Shown here: positions 29,101 to 33,644 of the stretch, piece after piece
Position numbering within the stretch: position 1 is the stretch's first letter
Layout: each line of letters starts with the position of its first letter
Source of the DNA: DATLGD01 sp035540755
Lineage (GTDB): Bacteria > Actinomycetota > Actinomycetes > Mycobacteriales > SCTD01
Direction: 5' to 3'
Length of the DNA: 33,644 bases
Assembly (NCBI GenBank): GCA_035540755.1
Contig: DATLGD010000218.1
Location: 1-33,644 of the forward strand
Program-made: the position numbers and the translations under genes
The notes under the pieces: model-generated
What the model was told of the DNA's origin: nothing
Databases searched by the model: none
Seen by the model: the letters and a program-made list of their open reading frames with translations, nothing else

Positions 29101-29943
29101 ATGGCCTACCGCTGCTTCGACGTCGAGATCGCCGACTCCGTGGCGCACGTGCGCTGCAGCCGCCCCGACGAGCTGAACACGATGGTGCCGGAGTTCTGGC
29201 GCGAGCTGCCCGAGATCGTCACCGGCATCAGCGACGACGCGAGCGCCCGGGTCGTGGTGATCAGCAGCACCGGCAAGCACTTCAGCGCCGGCATGGACCT
29301 GTCGGTCTTCACCGGCGGGCACCTGGCCGAGGCGAGCGCCGAGCCGGGCCGCCGCCATGCCCAGCTCCGCAGCAACGCCAAGGTGCTGCAGTGGTCGTTC
29401 ACCGCGCTGGAGAAGGCCCGCGTGCCGGTGCTGGCCGCCTGCCAGGGCGGTGTCATCGGCGGGGCGGTCGACCTGGTCACCGCCTGCGACGTCCGGTACG
29501 CCAGTGCCGACGCGTTCTTCTGCGTGCAGGAGATCAACATCGGCATGACCGCCGACGTCGGCACGCTCCAGCGCCTCGGCACCGTCGTCCCGGAGGGCGT
29601 GGCCCGCGAGCTGGCCTTCACCGGGCGGCGGATGCCGGCCGAGCGGGCCTACGAGGTGGGCCTGGTGCAGCACGTCTACCCCGACCACACCTCGCTGGTG
29701 GAGGGGGTGCTCGAGACCGCCCGGGAGATCGCCGGGAAGTCCCCCCTCGCGGTGTGGGGCACCAAAGTGGCGATGAACTACGCCCGCGACCACGGCGTCG
29801 ACGACGGGCTCGACCAGATCGCCACCTGGCAGGCCGGGATGTTCCAGCCGACCGACATGATGGAGGCCTTCACCGCCAAGGCCGAGCGTCGGGCACCGGT
29901 GTTCCCGGACCTGCTGCCCGAGCCCCGGGGACTGGGCCTCTGA
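29101..29943 (+). CDS. Crotonase family, delta3,5-delta2,4-dienoyl-CoA isomerase-like
   Basis: This is a 280-residue enoyl-CoA hydratase/isomerase-fold protein. The oxyanion loops are GKHFSAGMDL (58-67) and GGVIGGAVDL (116-125). Three acidic residues, Asp124, Glu144 (VQEINIG) and Asp152 (TADVGTLQRL), have the same spacing (20 and 8) as Asp176, Glu196 and Asp204 of rat peroxisomal dienoyl-CoA isomerase. The ADVGTLQRL sequence is also typical of that enzyme. It would allow beta-oxidation of fatty acids with double bonds at odd positions. ATG at 29101 has AGGA 8 nt upstream. It is a single gene, divergent from the ABC ATPase; no other beta-oxidation gene is next to it. Confidence 0.9.
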   Translation: MAYRCFDVEIADSVAHVRCSRPDELNTMVPEFWRELPEIVTGISDDASARVVVISSTGKHFSAGMDLSVFTGGHLAEASAEPGRRHAQLRSNAKVLQWSFTALEKARVPVLAACQGGVIGGAVDLVTACDVRYASADAFFCVQEINIGMTADVGTLQRLGTVVPEGVARELAFTGRRMPAERAYEVGLVQHVYPDHTSLVEGVLETAREIAGKSPLAVWGTKVAMNYARDHGVDDGLDQIATWQAGMFQPTDMMEAFTAKAERRAPVFPDLLPEPRGLGL

Positions 29944-29955
29944 CCGGCGTCCGGG

Positions 29956-30993
29956 TCAGGGCGCGGGCGGCGCCGGGTCGGCCGGCGGCACCGGCGCCGG
30001 GTCGGCCGGCGGCGTGCTGGGCGGCGGGCCCGACGGGGCCGGGCTCGACGGCGGCGGGCTGGACGGCTGCGGGCTCGGCGTCGCGGGCGGCGGGGTGGTG
30101 GCCGGCGGCGGGGCCGGCTGCGACGGGGCGCCGTCGCCGCTCGGGTTGTCGGTGCCCGGCGCGCTGCTGCCCGCCGAGAACACGTGCGTCCCACCGTAGA
30201 GGTAGACCGACGTGCCCACTCCGATCGCGTCGAGCAGCCACTTCGCGTCCGTGCGGGTGACCCGCACGCAGCCGTGGCTGGCCGGACCGGCCGGCACGCT
30301 GTTCGAGCCGTGGATGGCCCAGCCCCGGTAGAAGTACTGCGGGTCGTAGAGCGTGCCGAGGTCGGCGTGCCGCTCACCGACGATGCGCCGCTCGATCCGG
30401 TACCAGCCCGTCGGCGTCAGCGCGCGGGCCGTCGAGCCGTTCTTCTGGCTGTAGGTGGCGCCGTTGCCGGAGCTGACCGGCAGCACGCGGGCGACCGCAC
30501 CGCCCTTGACGACGTAGAGCACCTGCCTGGTGAGGTCGACCTCGACCCGGTTCGCCGGCGCGGACGCCTGAAGCTGCGGCGCCTTCGGCGCGGCGAGGGC
30601 GGCGAGCGTGGCCGGACCCACGGTCCCGTCGGCACCGAGGCCGTTCACCTTCTGGAAGGCCATCACCGCGCTGCGGAGCGACGGGCCGGCCCTGCCGTCG
30701 ACGGCGCCGACGTAGTACTTCTGCTCGGTCAGCCGGCGCTGCACCGCGGCGACGTCGTAGGCGGCCGCGGCGGGGGGCGCCGTGGCCGACGGGGTCGGCG
30801 TCGGGGCGCTCGGGTCGACGGTCGCGTTGGCGGCGGCGGTGAGCGTGGGGCCGTCCGAGGGCACCGGGCTCGAGGTCGCCTCGGCGCTCTGCGGTGCCGC
30901 GACCGGCACGGCCGGGGCGGACGCCCCGCTGCAGCCGGCGAGCACCAGAGCGCCCGCGACCAGGAAGGGCACGAGCAGCGGACGGCGACGCAC
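29956..30993 (-). CDS. L,D-transpeptidase lipoprotein with PG-binding domain
   Basis: This is a 345-residue lipoprotein. The signal peptide ends with the lipobox LAGC (Cys21), and a Ser/Thr/Pro/Ala spacer runs to about 76. A peptidoglycan-binding domain (79-133: VAAVQRRLTEQKYYVGAVDG, then VMAFQKVNGLGADGTVGPATL) precedes a YkuD catalytic domain (about 147-268: EVDLTRQVLYVV, IHGSNS with His228, SHGCVRV with His240 and Cys242). It forms 3-3 cross-links in peptidoglycan or attaches proteins to it. The last 58 residues are a Pro-rich tail (PPPATP-type repeats), unusual after a YkuD domain and possibly a wall-spanning spacer. GTG at 30993 with GGAG 8 nt upstream sets the start; the frame is open further up. 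Confidence 0.93.
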   Translation of the reverse strand: MRRRPLLVPFLVAGALVLAGCSGASAPAVPVAAPQSAEATSSPVPSDGPTLTAAANATVDPSAPTPTPSATAPPAAAAYDVAAVQRRLTEQKYYVGAVDGRAGPSLRSAVMAFQKVNGLGADGTVGPATLAALAAPKAPQLQASAPANRVEVDLTRQVLYVVKGGAVARVLPVSSGNGATYSQKNGSTARALTPTGWYRIERRIVGERHADLGTLYDPQYFYRGWAIHGSNSVPAGPASHGCVRVTRTDAKWLLDAIGVGTSVYLYGGTHVFSAGSSAPGTDNPSGDGAPSQPAPPPATTPPPATPSPQPSSPPPSSPAPSGPPPSTPPADPAPVPPADPAPPAP

Positions 30994-31087
30994 GTTCGGG
31001 GCTCCTCGGGGACGGACGATCCACTCGTCAGCAGGCAACAGCACAGACGCCCCGCGGCGCCGCGAGGTTGCGCGGCAGGCGCGGACT

Positions 31088-31756
31088 CTACCCGGCAGAG
31101 CCCGCTCCCGGGCCCGCGCCGGGCCGGGAGTGGCGCAGCGTCACGCTCATCCGTGCCCCCGACGCTGACGCCTCCCGGGGCACGGTGTGCAGCCAGTCGT
31201 GCTGGCAGGCCCCTCCCATGACCACCAGGTCCCCCTCGCCCGGCCGGTAGCGGCGGGCGACCGGACCGCCGGCGGCGGGCTTGAGCAGGAACGACCGGCG
31301 CGCGCCCAGCGACACCGTCGCGACCAGCGGGTCGCGCAGCCGCTTGCGCACGGTGTCGCCGTGCCAGGCGACGGCGTCGGAGCCGTCGCGGTAGAGGTTC
31401 ACCAGGCAGGAGTCGAACCGGACGCCGTACCGCTCGTCGAGCGGCGCCACCAGCTCCCGGACCTGCGGCGGCAGGTCGGCACCGGTCTCCCAGGCGGCCA
31501 CCAACCGGGGCTCGAGCACCTCCCTGTCCCACATCGTGCGGCTGCGCTGCCGCCACGGCGCGTGCTCCAGCAGCCAGTCGAACAGCGCCCCGTGGTCGGG
31601 GACCCAGCCGGGCACGACGTCGACCCAGGACCGCTCGTCCAGGGCGTCGCGGCGGAGGGCGGCGAACGACAGGCGCTCGATCGGGCTGTCCTGCGCGCCG
31701 TCGGCGTCGCCGAACAGCGAGTCCTGCCAGGCGACCTGGGGGACCTGCGCGCTCAT
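31088..31756 (-). CDS. AlkB-like 2-oxoglutarate/Fe(II) dioxygenase
   Basis: This is a 222-residue AlkB-family dioxygenase that would repair alkylated bases by oxidative demethylation. The iron ligands are His132 and Asp134 (WHGD) and His190 (QHDWLHTVP). The 2-oxoglutarate-binding Arg202 and the nucleotide-site Arg208 are in ARMSVTLRHS, with the same six-residue spacing as Arg204 and Arg210 of E. coli AlkB. NLYRDGSD (120-127) is the usual substrate-side motif. The start is the ATG at 31756; an AGGAGG is present but 14 nt away, so it may not be used. The Gly/Ala tail is not conserved in the family. It may be a tRNA- or DNA-active member. Confidence 0.92.
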   Translation of the reverse strand: MSAQVPQVAWQDSLFGDADGAQDSPIERLSFAALRRDALDERSWVDVVPGWVPDHGALFDWLLEHAPWRQRSRTMWDREVLEPRLVAAWETGADLPPQVRELVAPLDERYGVRFDSCLVNLYRDGSDAVAWHGDTVRKRLRDPLVATVSLGARRSFLLKPAAGGPVARRYRPGEGDLVVMGGACQHDWLHTVPREASASGARMSVTLRHSRPGAGPGAGSAG

Positions 31757-31883
31757 CGGTCCAGTGTGCGCCTCCTGTGCCCGGTGTCACGTCGCCTCCC
31801 GGCGCCCCCGGCGAGCGGGCCGCTCTCCGGTCCTTCACACTGGTGAGGCGGACGCAGTTGCGGTGCCGCAGGCGGGAGGCCAG

Positions 31884-32225
31884 GTGCAGCACCCGAGGGA
31901 GCGGTCACGCCGCTCCGAGGTCTCCGTCGTCACCGCGGCCGGGCGCAGCCACAGCGAGGACATCGTCGTCCGGCAGCGCCGCTACCTGATGACCCAGTCG
32001 GTCCGCGTCGCCTGCCTGCTGCTGGCCGCGGTGCTGCCGGTGCCGCTGGCGGTCAAGGGCGTGTTCATCCTCGGCGCCGTCGTGCTGCCGTACTTCGGCG
32101 TCGTGATGGCCAACGCGGGTCCGAGCCGCGACCGGCGGCGCTCGACGCCGTCCCTGGCCGAGCGGGCGGTCGCCGAGCCGGCCCGCCTGCAGATCCAGCC
32201 GAGCCGCGTCATCGACGCCGACTGA
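31884..32225 (+). CDS. DUF3099 family membrane protein
   Basis: This is a 113-residue actinobacterial protein. A soluble N-terminus (VVTAAGRSHSEDIVVRQRRYLMTQSVRV-type, key residues RQRRY) is followed by two transmembrane helices (VACLLLAAVLPVPLAV and GVFILGAVVLPYFGVVMANA) and a basic C-terminal tail. This is the DUF3099 pattern; the function is unknown. GTG at 31884 has GGGAGG 4-5 nt upstream. The dtd gene follows after 19 bp on the same strand, so they may form one unit. Confidence 0.88.
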   Translation: MQHPRERSRRSEVSVVTAAGRSHSEDIVVRQRRYLMTQSVRVACLLLAAVLPVPLAVKGVFILGAVVLPYFGVVMANAGPSRDRRRSTPSLAERAVAEPARLQIQPSRVIDAD

Positions 32226-32244
32226 CCCGACGCGCCCTGCAGTC

Positions 32245-32667
32245 GTGCGCGCCGTGGTCAGCCGGGTCCTGTCTGCCGACGTCACCGTGGCCGACGAGCG
32301 GGTAGGCGCGATCGGGCCCGGTCTGCTCGTCCTCGTCGGGATCACCCACAGCGACGGCGACGCCGAGGTGCAGCGGATGGCGCGCAAGCTGCACGAGCTG
32401 AGGCTGCTGCGGGACGAGGCGTCCTGCGCCGACACCGGCGCGCCGCTGCTCGTGGTCAGCCAGTTCACGCTCTACGGCGACGCCCGCAAGGGGCGCCGGC
32501 CGTCCTGGACCGCCGCGGCGCCGGGCGAGGTCGCCGGGCCGCTGGTCGAGGCGCTGGTGGCGGCGCTGCGGGCCCGCGGGGCGACGGTCGAGACCGGCCG
32601 CTTCGGCGAGCAGATGGAAGTCGCGTCGGTCAACGACGGCCCGTTCACCGTGCTGCTGGAGGTCTGA
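32245..32667 (+). CDS. dtd: D-aminoacyl-tRNA deacylase
   Basis: This 140-residue DTD is full length. It hydrolyses D-aminoacyl-tRNAs and also glycyl-tRNA(Ala), protecting translation from wrong stereoisomers. It starts RAVVSRVLSADVTV and holds the two active-site motifs: SQFTLYGD (72-79) and NDGPFT (130-135), the latter with the Gly-cis-Pro that selects against L-amino acids. It should act as a cytoplasmic homodimer. Start is GTG at 32245; no strong Shine-Dalgarno is seen, and it probably depends on the DUF3099 transcript. Confidence 0.96.
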   Translation: MRAVVSRVLSADVTVADERVGAIGPGLLVLVGITHSDGDAEVQRMARKLHELRLLRDEASCADTGAPLLVVSQFTLYGDARKGRRPSWTAAAPGEVAGPLVEALVAALRARGATVETGRFGEQMEVASVNDGPFTVLLEV

Positions 32668-32719
32668 CCCCACCTCCCGGCGTCGGCGCGGTAGAGCACG
32701 TGCCGACGCAGCCGGTCGG

Positions 32720-33301
32720 TCACCCCTCTCCCGCCGCGCCCTGCTTCGCCGCCTGCTTCGCCTGCTGCTTGTAGGCGCGCACCTGCAGGAGGGTCTCGGG
32801 CGAGACGACGTCGGCGACGCTGCGGAACCCGTCGTCCCCGTAGGCGCCGGCGGCCTCCTGCCAGCCGGGCGGCCGGACGCCTCGCTGCTTGCCGAGCAGC
32901 GCCAGGAAGATCTGCGCCTTCTGCCTGCCGAAGCCGGGCAGGGCCTGCAGCCGGCGGAGCAGCTCGCGGCCGTCGTCGACGCCGTCCCAGAGCGCCTCCG
33001 CCCGACCGTCGTGGTGCTCGACCAGGTGGCGGCAGAGCTCCTGCACGCGCCTGCCCATCGAGCCGGGGAAGCGGTGCACCGCCGGCGGGGTCGCCATGAC
33101 CTCGGCGAACTCCTGCTCGGGCAGCCCGGCGATGCGCTCGGCGTCGAGGTGGCCGAGCCGCTCGAGCAGGACCGCGGGCCCGCGGAAGGCCTTCTCCATG
33201 GGGATCTGCTGGTCCAGGGCCATGCCGAGCAGGAGGGCGAGTGGCTCCCGCTCCAGGAGCGCGTCGGCGTGGGGGTCCTGGGCGATCCGGAGGGTCGTCA
33301 T
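32720..33301 (-). CDS. HhH-GPD-type base excision DNA repair protein
   Basis: This is a 193-residue protein that starts MTTLRIAQDPHADALL and continues with LALLLGMALDQQIPMEKAFRGP, the all-helical glycosylase core. The helix-hairpin-helix is LPGFGRQKAQIFLALLGK (about 121-138). The Asp of the GPD motif is not obvious in a standard place, so the catalytic assignment is inherited from the family name. The actinobacterial family of about 190 residues is annotated as base excision repair HhH-GPD protein. The Lys/Ala/Gln-rich C-terminus is probably flexible. An ATG three codons upstream (33310) is an alternative; family members suggest the second. Confidence 0.88.
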   Translation of the reverse strand: MTTLRIAQDPHADALLEREPLALLLGMALDQQIPMEKAFRGPAVLLERLGHLDAERIAGLPEQEFAEVMATPPAVHRFPGSMGRRVQELCRHLVEHHDGRAEALWDGVDDGRELLRRLQALPGFGRQKAQIFLALLGKQRGVRPPGWQEAAGAYGDDGFRSVADVVSPETLLQVRAYKQQAKQAAKQGAAGEG

Positions 33302-33357
33302 GCCCGCCATCGTGCACCGACGGGACGGCTGCTGGCCGGAGACCGGTCACGAGGTCC

Positions 33358-33371
33358 TGAGAGGGTTCTCA
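33358..33371. promoter_or_regulatory. Inverted repeat before the last gene
   Basis: TGAGAGGGTTCTCA has perfect 5-bp arms around four bases. It lies 46 bp before the ATG at 33417 and 57 bp before the start of the divergent DNA repair gene. It is more AT-rich than its surroundings and could bind a response regulator or other dimer. No regulator gene is in view. Confidence 0.4.
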
Positions 33372-33416
33372 TGCCCGTCTCACCGTGCGGCCACCCGCCG
33401 CGGGGACCCTGGCGGC

Positions 33417-33644
33417 ATGAGGATCCCGGGCACGAGGTGGGGACCGGCGGCGGCAGGCGCTGCCGTCGTCGCCGCCCTGGTGGTCGCAGGCGCTGTCCTG
33501 GCCGGCGCCGACGCAGAGCAGCGGGCACCCGTTCCCGGCATCGACCTGCGGTCCGGAGAGCCCACGACGGAGCCGGCCGTCGCTCCTTCGTCCCCTCCAC
33601 CCGACACCGCAACCGACACGACCGCGGACGCCCCGCCGCCGGAG
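33417..33644 (+). CDS. Secreted or membrane-anchored protein, 5' part only
   Basis: ATG at 33417 opens a frame that is still open at the window edge (76 codons). It starts with a signal peptide or signal anchor (MRIPGTRWGPAAAGAAVVAA and following LVVAGAVLAGADA), then a Pro/Thr/Ala/Glu-rich stretch typical of an extracellular spacer. Hydrophobic core and spacer suggest export. Identity cannot be told from this part; PepSY-type and other small exported proteins start like this. The upstream inverted repeat may regulate it. Confidence 0.65.
   Translation, partial: MRIPGTRWGPAAAGAAVVAALVVAGAVLAGADAEQRAPVPGIDLRSGEPTTEPAVAPSSPPPDTATDTTADAPPPE

Noticed and set aside
30770..30960. Low-complexity Ser/Thr/Pro/Ala coding stretch as a possible repeat array
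   Set aside because: It is the flexible spacer of a lipoprotein; no exact repeat unit is present at DNA level.
31054..31063. GCGGCGCCGC palindrome between the transpeptidase and AlkB-like genes
   Set aside because: It is pure G/C, without a loop or neighbouring features; chance is a sufficient explanation.
1..33644. Defence system, CRISPR array, prophage, integrative element or biosynthetic cluster
   Set aside because: No repeat-spacer pattern, nuclease/methylase pair, integrase, transposase, NRPS/PKS or RiPP genes were recognised. The window reads as ordinary chromosome with housekeeping, lipid and envelope genes.

Overview
The window is GC-rich (about 73% by impression) chromosomal DNA from an actinobacterium. 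It has frequent GTG starts, 4-nt stop/start overlaps, start codons sitting 6-8 nt after a TAnnnT box (leaderless transcripts), and actinobacterial marker families (DUF4193, DUF7455, DUF3099, DUF3105, GlgC with a GT4 GlgA/GlgM). The gene mix and protein style fit the Geodermatophilaceae (Blastococcus, Geodermatophilus, Modestobacter) or a close relative. That placement is inference, not a database result. No tRNA, rRNA, CRISPR array, transposase or phage gene was seen.

Layout. 1-4.2 kb: DUF4193 zinc-ribbon protein, then an acyl-CoA dehydrogenase/TetR operon divergent from an alpha/beta hydrolase. Two identical-core 15-bp palindromes (GTTACC-N3-GGTAAC) lie in the shared promoter. 3.6-6.7 kb: DUF3105 lipoprotein and glgC, divergent from the glycogen/maltose-1-phosphate synthase glgA/glgM. 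6.7-9.3 kb: a large secreted glycerophosphodiesterase fused to a nitrilase-like domain and ending in an LPATG sortase signal. 9.3-13.5 kb: inositol-phosphatase-family gene, a 54-bp near-perfect inverted repeat, then a paired acyl-CoA dehydrogenase/acyl-CoA dehydrogenase/short-chain dehydrogenase operon. 13.5-17.3 kb: secreted LVIVD-repeat protein, a membrane protein translationally coupled to an overlooked 39-residue ORF, and a lactate-2-monooxygenase-like flavoenzyme. 17.4-20.0 kb: DUF1330/patatin/DUF445 operon with 4-nt overlaps.

20.0-26.2 kb: a lytic transglycosylase carrying what looks like an FtsX/MacB-type extracellular domain; an AtuA-like (DUF1446) protein whose linker contains a repeated palindromic insert; a geranylgeranyl-reductase-family flavoprotein; a second LVIVD protein whose LAATG cell-wall anchor is cut off by a +1 frameshift; and an MmcQ/YjbR protein. 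26.2-33.6 kb: TRIC-type channel, DUF7455, membrane-anchored EEP hydrolase, lone ABC ATPase, dienoyl-CoA isomerase-like crotonase, L,D-transpeptidase lipoprotein, AlkB-like dioxygenase, DUF3099, D-aminoacyl-tRNA deacylase, HhH-GPD repair protein, and the start of a secreted protein that runs off the window.

Two themes recur. The first is acyl-CoA/lipid catabolism: three acyl-CoA dehydrogenases, an SDR, a crotonase, an AtuA-like protein, an alpha/beta hydrolase, a patatin and a GDPD. The second is cell-envelope biology: two sortase-type substrates, two lipoproteins, an L,D-transpeptidase, a lytic transglycosylase and DUF445. No gene-free stretch exceeds 300 bases; the longest, 302-528, holds only the DUF4193 leader and no convincing extra element. 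The most unusual items are the GDPD-nitrilase-LPATG fusion, the FtsX/MacB-like-SLT fusion, the frameshifted LAATG protein, the 54-bp palindrome, and the in-frame palindromic insert in the AtuA-like gene.
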